A DNA stretch of 64,000 nucleotides from Haliotis asinina (Eukaryota > Mollusca > Gastropoda > Lepetellida > Haliotidae), in assembly GCF_037392515.1 (NCBI RefSeq), contig NC_090290.1, positions 37,640,753-37,704,752 on the forward strand. The letters are read 5' to 3'. Positions 55,061-64,000 of this stretch are shown here, piece after piece. Numbering within the stretch: the first letter of the stretch is position 1; every line of letters starts with the position of its first letter. A program made the translations under genes and the position numbers. The notes under the pieces are model-generated. The model did not search any database. It saw only the letters and a program-made list of their open reading frames with translations, and was not told the origin of the DNA.

Positions 55061-55590
55061 ACAAGACGAAGAACGTTCTCAAACCATGGTTGTTTTAAGA
55101 GGAGACAATCATGATTTGAGATGATTTTCTAAAAAGGATATCTTCATGTTATCACGTATGTGGGTAGTAGTGTTAGCGGCACGCGGTAATACAAATGATA
55201 TAGCAAAATTGGTTACCAATTTTTTGTTTTGTGGGTTTTTTTTAAACAAGCTCTTTATGGTGTGTTGGACATACTGTCATGCGGTGGTGTTTGGGTCGAT
55301 GGGAATGTTCGTTTTGAAAAGAATTCCGCCAAATGTTGTGGCTGAAATCACTGGGATTGTCGTATCCAGCCCTATACAATTTTACTGGCTGTGATCGTGT
55401 AGCTGTGAAATGGCTGTGGATGATTTTATGTCTCTTCACTATGATTGTGCTCTCGGGCGTTACTACACGCGCACGAGGACGGGGTCTCGCGCACATGCAG
55501 GTACTTCTGACGTTCGTGATTAACTGCTGTTTTATTTCCTGAGGAGTTACGGCCCTGCAGGAAGACCGGGATGAGGGTGGGACTCAGTAC
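55061..55590. other. Unannotated; probably intron of the - strand gene
   Basis: Frames on both strands at 55146-55496 are unrecognised. No repeat recognised. Confidence 0.35.
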
Positions 55591-55611
55591 CTTGTTTTCG
55601 TGTCCGTCCAT
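55591..55611 (-). CDS. Candidate exon 1 (coding part) of an unnamed type II membrane protein
   Basis: Start codon 55611-55609 in a good context (GGCATGG: G at -3 and +4). Seven codons MDGHENK end at a GTACTG donor in phase 0, matching exon 2. A short polar N-terminus before the membrane anchor is normal for type II proteins. The short length and the plain donor make this the weakest of the three exons. A decayed SINE-B tail may lie in its 5' untranslated region (55637-55680). Confidence 0.3.
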
Positions 55612-55636
55612 GCCAGATGAGGGGTAGATCGATTTT

Positions 55637-55680
55637 GTGCATGTTGTTTGACGCCGCCGCGCTCGGCAACTTTCCGCCTT
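55637..55680 (-). mobile_element. SINE-B tail fragment
   Basis: TTGTTTGACGCCGCCGCGCT, CGGCAACTTTCCGCC resemble the TTTTACGCCGCACTCAGCAATATTCC tail in diverged form. Confidence 0.35.
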
Positions 55681-56114
55681 TGTGACTGCGTATGAATGGA
55701 CTAGACAGATACGGTTCACATAACAAGCAACGACAACCTCAACTGGAATACGTTGATCGAATCCATGAATTCCAGGGGCCTGGTCATGTGATCTCTTTTT
55801 GCCTCTAAACGCAACCAGGAGTTCGGGTTTTCTAAAAAGAAATACCCGTCGTTTGTCGTAAAATGCAAAAGCGTATGAAGATAGTAGTCCTGATGTAGAC
55901 TGGTACTCTGCCTATGCTACGCTCAGTAAGCGCGGAATAGGGCAGGGGAACCAGTCTAGTTCTGATGGAACGCGGACGACTGGAGAAACGGAATAGGATT
56001 ATTAAATTATATAAATGTCTTGTTATATATGTAAAACATGGCATTGTCGTTGCATGGTGAGCCTACAGTCCGTTTATATTTAATTTGAAACCGATGCACT
56101 GCCCATTAACTCAA

Positions 56115-56385
56115 AATCTAATAATAATAATAATAAATCAGAAGAGTGCCCGGGTTCTCCACCGGGAGCACAGCCCTTCTGACAATCTGGGTAATGCAGA
56201 AGGCTGCAGTGTTGGGGAGCCTCCATATTCTCCGGAAAGTTCTTGGTGGGTTCGACTAGGCAGTGTTTCCTGGGAGAAGTCCCATTCGCTGTCTGGGCTG
56301 CGTGTAGAGGGGGCGAGGGCCCTGAGCTGATGATGAGCTTGACCAGCCTGACTGTGCCAGGATCACCCGAACCCTCTCTGCTGCA
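56115..56385 (-). repeat. Interspersed repeat R1, second copy
   Basis: Inverted relative to 31184-31437: GTGCCCGGGTTCTCCACCGG, CAGAAGGCTGCAGTGTTGGG, AGTTCTTGGTGGGTTCGACT, CCTGACTGTGCCAGGATCAC, CCGAACCCTCTCTGCTGCAT. Flanked by (TAA)n at both ends (56117-56137 and about 56405-56425). Confidence 0.75.
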
Positions 56386-56495
56386 TTTTCATTCTAATCT
56401 GTAAATAATAATAATAATAATAATCTAATAATCTAATGTAATTGCAACAAAACCTAAATAATGTACAGTCACAAGAAATTGGCAGATCAACTCTG

Positions 56496-56797
56496 ATGAT
56501 ATGTCTCACAAGTTTGGATACCCGAATAAAAACGTTATTTAACGCCCGATTGTTATTTTGTTATCACTTTTCGGGATTTTTTTGCGATGAAGCGAGGAAG
56601 ACACTTACTGATAGAACAGCCAACGTGTGCACTGAAATTTCAACTTCACGCATGCAACTCGCACACATTGAACTATCACACGTGCAACTATCAGCAAATG
56701 GTAATCCCTCGTAAAAAAACGAAAGGTGACAGCAAAATGATGATCGTTTATTAAATAACGTTTTTACTCGGGTGTCCAAAATTATGAGACAAGTCAC
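56496..56797. mobile_element. About 300-bp MITE with arms of about 85-90 bp
   Basis: TGTCTCACAAGTTTGGATAC, CCGAATAAAAACGTTATTTA on the left pairs with the complement of TAAATAACGTTTTTACTCGG, GTGTCCAAAATTATGAGACA on the right. Homology continues through TTATTTTGTTATCACTTTTC. The centre holds a GTGCAACT-rich stretch. No transposase frame; the mirrored frames on both strands come from the arms. Confidence 0.75.
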
Positions 56798-56954
56798 CAG
56801 ATTTGGTCTGTCAGTTTCATAAACTGGAGTTTGCTATAATATGTGCAGCCGCCTGCTACAAGCAGCAAGCAAATACTGAAAACTGCCAACATCGCTGGGC
56901 CGACTCATTGACACCTAATAATAATAACAGTCCATCTATCATGCGCTTTTCTAC

Positions 56955-56966
56955 TGCGCATGCGCA
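56955..56966. promoter_or_regulatory. NRF-1-like palindrome TGCGCATGCGCA
   Basis: Perfect match to the NRF-1 consensus, 1.34 kb upstream of the proposed - strand gene's start codon. It may mark a core promoter or be chance. Confidence 0.3.
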
Positions 56967-57144
56967 TGCCCGAAGCACCCAAAGAATATGATTATTATCA
57001 CTAAGAAGGATAAGTCAAGCTGTGAGGCGCTAGACATGTCTTAACCCACCGGGTACCCATTTTCTGTTGGGTGAACAGAGACAAATTTGAATAAACACAC
57101 TTGCCCAAGGTGAAACCATACGAATCGTGTACTTCGCTGTGTGA

Positions 57145-57236
57145 CAGGCCGGAAGTCCCCGAAACTCTCAGGAGTCACCCATCCGAGAGCCTAACGCTGC
57201 TTAGCTTCACGTGAATGGCCAGAGCTCTGTGCATAT
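57145..57236 (-). other. 5S rRNA-like fragment (pseudogene or 5S-derived SINE head)
   Basis: GAGTCACCCATCCGAGAGCC, TAACGCTGCTTAGCTTCACG match the complement of the 5S internal control region (GTTGCTTAACTTC, GTCACCCATCC) with a short deletion. Flanking TACCCATTTTCTGTTGGGTG and ACTTGCCCAAGGTGAAACC resemble a widespread metazoan repeat core, so this may be part of a SINE. Confidence 0.4.
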
Positions 57237-57501
57237 GTCATTACGCCACTACAGATGACTTTAGAGGTGACTAAGTCGCTGACTTTAGCTTTTGCACTCT
57301 TCACCAGGGATCATTTTTTCGCCAATTTCATTTGTGACAATTGTTTTTACAAATTTCGTCAAAGGGTATTGTGTTTGTACAGTTTGTGAAGCTGAATTCT
57401 AAAGTTGGGTCATTCTAATTATCTAAATCCCAGTTACATTTCCGACATCCTTACATTCAGTGAGGTCTCCCTCTGAGTATTGTCCCTTCAGTGCCCATAT
57501 A

Positions 57502-57556
57502 TGAGTGAGTGAGTTAACATTTATAGTAAGATCGGCAACATTGCAGCCATACCACA
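57502..57556 (-). mobile_element. SINE tail fragment
   Basis: GAGTGAGTGAGTTAACATTT followed by diverged AGATCGGCAACATTGCAGCC. Too short to assign to A or B. Confidence 0.4.
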
Positions 57557-59232
57557 TACATGACATTAAAATTACATTAATTAGGTCTAAAATGTATATA
57601 AACGCCATCAATGCTAGTCCCGCTAAACAAAAAGATACATGGCTGGAGATAAGCCATGTTCTATGGGCCTACAGCAATCTGTAGCTTTAATATAGACTTT
57701 AAAAACACTCGCTTAGATACATGGAGTATAATTTTTACATCTCCCTAACGGCTAAACGCAGTTCCAGAAACTGTATCCTTAATAAGAACACCACTTGCAG
57801 CGCCATACCATCGAACGAAGACCTCGATCCTCTGTTTCTCAAACCCATCTCGCGCTGTAAAACTGATAACTGTTTCTATCCGAGTCACGTGTTTCATCTG
57901 CACGTGCTGCTGATGGAGACGTATGTAGATGGGTCACGTGTAACGCCTTGAGCAGCCTCAACCGTATGACAATGTCATCTCGACTCGCGGTAACACCGGA
58001 AATGTAACTGCATCTTACATATATAAACCCTAGTGTATTCTTAGAGAACTGAGCGAAGGCTACACCACGAATTGCGTATTCGCAGTCTCAGGTGAATTCA
58101 TTTTGTAAGACTCAACATTATTACAAGATGGCCATATAAACCGTAATTCCGAGTAAAAGGGTATTACTGCACAATGAAACCAATGCGAGCTTTTTATTAA
58201 TACGAAAAATGCATCTGTACTCTTCACGCATTGTCATAATGACGTATTTGGTATGTATAAAACCATAGAATGTCATTCTCATAGCGTCCTTAGTGACATC
58301 ATATCAAGCCCTTGCAGCACAGGCTAACTTTAGCTGAAAATCCTCTTTGAGAAAGGGGCGAGGTTTGCCACTGATCTGTTCAGTCAGGTCACAGTTGGAA
58401 TGACGTCACTGACAATGGGTGACGTCTTTATTATTTGCGAAAATATTCGCAAACATCGCATTACGCAACTGTCTCGTTTCCTGCTGACTGGGTTCTGTCC
58501 TATTGCCCATCTTAGTACAGTAACCAGTCCAGACTTTTGAGTCTAACTTATTCAGCTCGATATGTAGATATCATTCAGTATTAGTTGATACATTTGATCG
58601 CCTGTACATTGCAACACTACGATCCTTCTAATCGTTGCAAACTAGTTGTGCAGCGTGCTCTGTCGTACAATGTGGCCTGACAAACGGAAACCTGCAAATC
58701 GTGGAAATCTCAAAACGAGGCTCGACCGCTAGAAATGTTTGGCGGTCTTTTACGGTCTTGATATGATATCAGTCACACTGCACGTTACAAAAATACACTT
58801 AATAAACTCAAAGAACATATAACAGGTGCAACCAGTGAACCAGATGAATTTTGAATAATTGTACGACCTCTTCTATCAGAGGTACTCTGTGACGTCTTAG
58901 TTGACGACATGTTGTCTAGACCTCAACATAAAATATAGAAATACGATATTAACTTTAAATTAAGATTAATTTGTAAAGACTATTTCCTGATGAAGCAAGG
59001 AATTCGAATTTACTGTTACCATGGTTGTTGGTAGTGTCTGTTTTCACTTTCGTGCGAGAAAATTCGGTTCGGCCGAAAAGTATGTCATTTTCTGACTTTG
59101 TTAATGAAACTCGATCATGTTTCGGTTTGGAACCAGTGGAACTATAGCCGCGAATAAGCCAGAATGAAAATAAATGTTCGAAATGTACAGAAGATAACTG
59201 CCTTACATCTATAGGCGTACTCTATGATTAAT
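57557..59232. other. Unannotated DNA
   Basis: No gene or element recognised in 1.7 kb. The frame at 57721-57951 (+) is unrecognised. Confidence 0.4.
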
Positions 59233-59391
59233 TAATACCAGATTGTCTGGTTTGTCTGGATCAGATAATCCAGTGATCGACATCATAATCATCGACCTAA
59301 GCAACTGAGATACGATGGTATGTGTCAACCATGTCAGCTAGCCTGACCACCGTTAGTCGCCTCTTACGACAAGCATGGGTTGCTGACGGTC
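59233..59391 (-). mobile_element. SINE-B, tail missing
   Basis: TGGATCAGATAATCCAGTGA, ACGATGGTATGTGTCAACCA, GCTAGCCTGACCACCGTTAG, CGCCTCTTACGACAAGCATG. Confidence 0.85.
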
Positions 59392-59419
59392 AAAGGTGGA
59401 CATTTGTAATTCATCATTG

Positions 59420-59445
59420 CCCCCCCCCCCCCCCCCCCCCCCCCC
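59420..59445. repeat. Poly(C) tract of 26
   Basis: Uninterrupted run of C between two SINE-B fragments. Confidence 0.9.
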
Positions 59446-59462
59446 ATCTTTTTTTCGTTTGC

Positions 59463-59582
59463 TTGTTGTTCAACGCCGCATTCAGCAATATTTCCGTTAA
59501 CCGGCGGCGGTCTGAAACTAATCAAACCTGGAATAGGCCATCCATTTATCAACAACACGTGTCAACCAAGCCACAAACAAAC
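59463..59582 (-). mobile_element. SINE-B fragment, (CAAA)-tail type
   Basis: TTGTTGTTCAACGCCGCATT, CAGCAATATTTCCGTTAACC, GGCGGCGGTCTGAAACTAAT, CACGTGTCAACCAAGCCACA. The tail form matches the copy at 14590. Confidence 0.7.
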
Positions 59583-60400
59583 TGACGTTAAGACTACAAC
59601 GGGCACATCTTTAGTGAGTAAATACACGCTTAAAATGTATATAATCGCAAATTCGTATACACTGACAGTGAAGATATCTTCGCAAATAGTTACTAAAAAG
59701 TTGACAAAGGCTGGCAAACATTTCGAAAACGTGAAATAAAGGGTTGGTATTGACGCTAGCTATACCAGGTTTGGTCGATAATACGACCCTGAAATGAACA
59801 GAGGGTAGGCGAATATGACTATACCTCGTTAAGCCCTGGTGTCGTCTGCATCACTACAAGGTGGCAGTGAAGTAACACGCACCCGATGTTTCGTAACATC
59901 TTGACACTCGCCGCCATGTTTGCACCTTCAAAATGGCGCCCCATCCCAATAGCGTCTGGCTCCCCGTGAGAGAATATTAATTGATGTGAACGAGGTGTTG
60001 GTTGCATTGGTTAGGTAGCGATAAAGCAGATATTTCTCTAGGGAGTGATTTTCATAGTTACTGAAAGCGTTCGATATCTGTGACAAATGCTCTTCATGTA
60101 AATGGCAGCTCACGTCGCTTAAGCGAGAAGTCAGTTGTCATAGCAACGTGTAAACATATCGATCAGTGATCGGAGATTGTTTCTGAATTTGATGAATCCG
60201 AAAGGATGGATTATTAAATCGCGAAAGACGTGCTTGTGTAGACACTTAAGTGTATGTTATGACGACCTGGTAAATAAAACTCAATGGATTCATTCTCAAG
60301 TTATGTACGGAGACCCTTTGGAACCAGCATATACACGTTTATACACAGTATATGTATATGGTATATGGAATTCGGCTACTAAGTTATTGTATAGATATTT
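59583..60400. other. Unannotated DNA
   Basis: Nothing recognised. The frame at 60177-60455 (+) runs into the minisatellite. Confidence 0.4.
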
Positions 60401-62990
60401 AGCCCCATATATATTGTATTGGGAGTTAGGCCACATATATAGTGTTGGGAGTTAGGCCACATATATTGTGTTGGGAGTTAGGCCCCATATATATTGTATT
60501 GGGAGTTAGGCCACATATATAGTGTTGGGAGTTAGGCCACATATATTGTGTTGGGAGTTAGGCCACATATATGTTGTATTGGGAGTTAGGCCACATATAT
60601 TGTGTTGGGACTTAGGCCACATATATTGTGTTGGGACTTAGGCCACATATACTGTGTTGGGAGTTTGGCCACATATATTGTGTTGGGAGTTAGGCCACAT
60701 ATATTGTGTTGGGACTTAGGCCCCATATATTGTGTTGGGAGTTAGGCCACATATATTGTGTTGGGAGTTAGGCCACATATATTGTGTTGGGAGTTAGGCC
60801 ACATATATGTTGTATTGGGAGTTAGGCCACATATATGTAGTATTGGGAGTTAGGCCACATATATTGTGTTGGGACTTAGGCCCCATATATTGTGTTGGGA
60901 GTTAGGCCACATATATTGTGTTGGGAGTTAGGCCACATATATTGTGTTGGGAGTTAGGCCCCACATATATTGTGTTGGGAGTTAGGCCCCATATATTGTG
61001 TTGGGAGTTAGGCCACATATATTGTGTTGGGAGTTAGGCCACATATATTGTGTTGGGAGTTAGGCCCCATATATATTGTATTGGGAGCTAGGCCACATAT
61101 ATTGTATTGGGAGTTAGGCCACATATATTGTGTTGGGAGTTAGGCCACATATATTGTGTTGGGACTTAGGCCACATATATTGTGTTGGGACTTAGGCCAC
61201 ATATATTGTGTTGGGACTTAGGCCACATATATTGTGTTCGGAGTTAGGCCACATATATTGTGTTGGGAGTTAGGCCACATATGTATTGTATTGGGAGTTA
61301 GGCCACAAATATATTGTATTGGGAGTTAGGCCACATATATTGTGTTGGGAGTTAGGCCACATATATTGTGTTGGGAGTTAGGCCACATATATTGTGTTGG
61401 GAGTTAGGCCACATATATTGTGTTGGGACTTAGGCCCCATATATTGTGTTGGGAGTTAGGCCACATATATTGTGTTGGGAGTTAGGCCACATATATTGTG
61501 TTGGGAGTTAGGCCACATATATGTTGTATTGGGAGTTAGGCCACATATATGTAGTATTGGGAGTTAGGCCACATATATTGTGTTGGGACTTAGGCCCCAT
61601 ATATTGTGTTGGGAGTTAGGCCACATATATTGTGTTGGGAGTTAGGCCACATATATTGTGTTGGGAGTTAGGCCCCACATATATTGTGTTGGGACTTAGG
61701 CCACATATATTGTGTTGGGAGTTAGGCCACATATATTGTGTTGGGAGTTAGGCCACATATATTGTGTTGGAGTTAGGCCACATATATTGTGTTGGGAGTT
61801 AGGCCACATATATTGTGTTGGGACTTAGGCCACATATATTGTGTTGGGACTTAGGCCACATATATTGTGTTGGGACTTAGGCCACATATATTGTGTTGGG
61901 AGTTAGGCCACATATATTGTGTTGGGAGTTAGGCCCCATATATATTGTATTGGGAGTTAGGCCCCATATATATTGTATTGGGAGTTAGGCCACATATATG
62001 TTGTATTGGGACTTAGGCCACATATATTGTGTTGGGAGTTAGGCCCCATATATATTGTGTTGGGAGTTTGGCCACATATATGTAGTATTGGGACTTAGGC
62101 CACATATATTGTGTTGGGACTTAGGCCCAACATATATTGTGTTGGGAGTTAGGCCACATATATTGTATTGGGAGTTAGGCCACATATATTGTATTGGGAG
62201 TTAGGCCACATATATTGTGTTGGGAGTTAGGCCACATATATTGTGTTGGGACTTAGGCCACATATATTGTATTGGGAGTTAGGCCACATATATTGTGTTG
62301 GGAGTTAGGCCACATATGTTGTGTTGGGAGTTAGGCCACATATATTGTGTTGGGAGTTAGGCCACATATATGTTGTTTTGGGAGTTAGGCCGCATATATA
62401 TATTGTATTGGGAGTTAGGCCACATATATTGTGTTGGGACTTAGGCCACATATATTGTGTTGGGAGTTAGGCCACATATATTGTTTTGGGAGTTAGGCCA
62501 CATATATTGTGTTGGGACTTAGGCCACATATATTGTGTTGGGACTTAGGCCACATATATTGTGTTGGGAGTTAGGCCACATATATTGTGTTGGGAGTTAG
62601 GCCACATATATTGTTTTGGGAGTTAGGCCACATATATTGTGTTGGGACTTAGGCCACATATATTGTGTTGGGACTTAGGCCACATATATTGTGTTGGGAG
62701 TTAGGCCACATATATTGTGTTGGGAGTTAGGCCACATATATTGTGTTGGAGTTAGGCCACATATATTGTGTTGGGAGTTAGGCCACATATATTGTGTTGG
62801 GACTTAGGCCACATATATTGTGTTGGGAGTTAGGCCCCATATATATTGTATTGGGAGTTAGGCCACATATATTGTGTTGGGAGTTAGGCCCCATATATAT
62901 TGTATTGGGAGTTAGGCCACATATATTGTGTTGGGAGTTAGGCCACATATATGTTGTCTTGGGAGTTAGGCCACATATATATTGTATTGG
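60401..62990. repeat. 26-bp minisatellite, about 100 units
   Basis: Unit TTGGGAGTTAGGCCACATAT plus ATTGTG. Recurrent variants are GGGACTTAGG, GGCCCCATAT, 28-bp TATATGTTGTATT and TATATATTGTATT forms, and rare TGTAGTATT. Blocks of variants recur in the same order (60721-60975 equals 61435-61690), so the array grew by multi-unit duplication. It ends at 62990 in a SINE-A. The PHILCWELG-type frame is an artefact. Confidence 0.98.
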
Positions 62991-63122
62991 GAGTAGGGTT
63001 TACGCCTCCTTTAGCTACAACCCAGCAAAATCACGACAGGGGGACCCAGAAATGGATTTCACACATTGTACCTAATGAGGAATCCAACCCTGGTCTTCGG
63101 CGTGATGAGCGAACGCTTTAGA
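62991..63122 (-). mobile_element. SINE-A, head truncated
   Basis: GAGTAGGGTTTACGCCTCCT, GACAGGGGGACCCAGAAATG, GAGGAATCCAACCCTGGTCT, GCGTGATGAGCGAACGCTTT. Both ends are cut: on the left by the minisatellite, on the right by a SINE-B. Confidence 0.88.
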
Positions 63123-63375
63123 TATACCCGTGAAGATCCTGGTTAGAACTGGCCTTCAGTAAATAATGTTTGTCGTAAGAGGCATCTAACAGGATCGGGT
63201 GGTCAGGTTCGCTGACTTCGTTGACTCATGTCATCATATCACATTTGTGTAGAGTGATGTTCGTGATGTTGATCACTGGAGTTTCTATTCCGGCTTGATT
63301 ATTTACGTGTACACTAGTTTCCTATAACTGGAATATTGCTGAGTGTGGCGTAGAATTAAACTCACTCACTCACTC
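63123..63375 (+). mobile_element. SINE-B, near full length, diverged
   Basis: ACCCGTGAAGATCCTGGTTA, GTCGTAAGAGGCATCTAACA, TTGACTCATGTCATCATATC, GTGATGTTGATCACTGGAGT, tail GTGTGGCGTAGAATTAAACT, CACTCACTCACTC. GATCCTGGTTAGAACTGG-type 5' end. Confidence 0.9.
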
Positions 63376-64000
63376 TTGCGAAGCATGTTTGAAGTGAATG
63401 TAAACCAAAAGTAACTGTGCTCTGTAATCTGATTGGTTGAAAAACATGATCAAATGGTATTCGATTCCCGGAAACTGCAAGCTATTCGCTGCGTACTGAC
63501 ACGTAGAAACATCGACAACAAAACAATTGTACACAGCAAATAGTGGCGACGTCATTCAGATCATATTGTGGCACCGTCGGTTCCAAATGTATTCCCCAGC
63601 TTCAAATACTCAATAACACCCGGAAGTTAGCAAACACATGATGTTTATCCCCTAAATCAGTGACGTTGTCTGGGGTCATAGATTCCACACTGAATATGGT
63701 CAATCAGTATTTCTTCAACTGTGTTCACAAACACTGCCCACTTGATGATCACTCTGCATCTCTAGATCAAAAACTGCAGTCTAAGCAGTATGTTCTCGAT
63801 TGCCAAAGTCGTTCGACTCTCTGTGGAACAAACCAGCGATGGATAATCTACAATCTAATCTGTATATAGTCTCCCTGGATAAACTGAACAGCGTGTTGCC
63901 CTGGGCAGTATTTACCAAATAACTTAAGTCTGAATAAACAACAGCTTTGATCAAAGATCAAAGATCAAAGATCTAATCATTTCTGCTCACAAACGATATT
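63376..64000. other. Unannotated window end
   Basis: No gene recognised. (GATCAAA)3 at about 63948-63972. The frame at 63660-63869 (+) has five cysteines but no known pattern. Confidence 0.4.

Noticed and set aside
60401..62990. CRISPR-like array
   Set aside because: Units are contiguous with no unique spacers, and the DNA is eukaryotic.
62794..63075. PHILCWELG repeat protein
   Set aside because: Three frames of the 26-bp minisatellite plus a SINE-A; the frame closes wherever unit length varies.

Overview
The window is eukaryotic nuclear DNA, almost certainly from a gastropod mollusc and most likely an abalone (Haliotis). The evidence is AT-rich intergenic DNA without bacterial-style operons, spliced coding exons, a molluscan/arthropod-type neurohormone gene, and a very dense population of short interspersed elements. 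Their shared tail ('GCGGCGTAAAACTAAACTCAC') is one I associate with Haliotis sequences. The genus is recall plus inference; no search was run. Most of the 64 kb is repeats and unrecognised intergenic or intronic DNA.

Genes. (1) The clearest gene is bursicon subunit beta (partner of bursicon) on the + strand. It has two coding exons, 25874-26140 and 26874-27026, giving a 139-residue secreted cystine-knot protein with eleven cysteines. (2) A second, unnamed gene is proposed on the - strand from three splice-compatible exons: 55611-55591, 54427-54313 and 51951-51757. Joined, they read as the start of a type II membrane protein: short polar N-terminus, one membrane segment, then a polar stem-like region. 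Its 3' exons were not found. All other long open frames are repeats, transposase remnants or unrecognised.

Mobile DNA. Two SINE families dominate. 'SINE-A' (about 170 bp, about 25 copies or fragments) has a tRNA-Asp-like head with A and B boxes. 'SINE-B' (about 250 bp, about 17 copies or fragments) has an unrelated 5' part. Both end in nearly the same 3' tail, which implies mobilisation by the same LINE. Orientation is given with that tail as the 3' end. Two SINE-A copies (3513-3682, 43453-43624) and one SINE-B copy (47560-48014) have perfect 12-14 bp target-site duplications. DNA transposons include three decayed Tc1-type transposases (about 20.1-20.7, 22.4-23.7 and 39.5-40.6 kb), a Tc1-type deletion derivative (13788-14124), other MITEs, a hairpin MITE family (four copies), an element with 94-bp inverted ends (52387-52894) and two pogo-like termini.

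Tandem repeats. The largest is a 26-bp minisatellite of about 100 copies (60401-62990) with higher-order duplication. Others lie at 88-1072, 2995-3491, 5131-5485, 17319-17746, 22203-23930 (split by a Tc1 element), 39541-39990 (five 90-bp units made from a transposase), 41803-42490 and 47799-48014 (27-bp units in the SINE-B 5' end). Several arrays grew out of mobile-element sequence.

Layout: 0-20 kb, repeats and unrecognised DNA; 20-24 kb, Tc1 elements; 24-28 kb, bursicon beta; 28-39 kb, sparse, with SINEs and local duplications; 39-43 kb, Tc1 remnant and minisatellites; 43-51 kb, SINE- and MITE-rich; 51.7-55.6 kb, the proposed membrane-protein gene; 56-60 kb, MITE, 5S-like fragment and quiet DNA; 60.4-63.4 kb, the large minisatellite and SINEs. 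No microbial-style multi-gene system (defence, toxin-antitoxin, CRISPR) is present.
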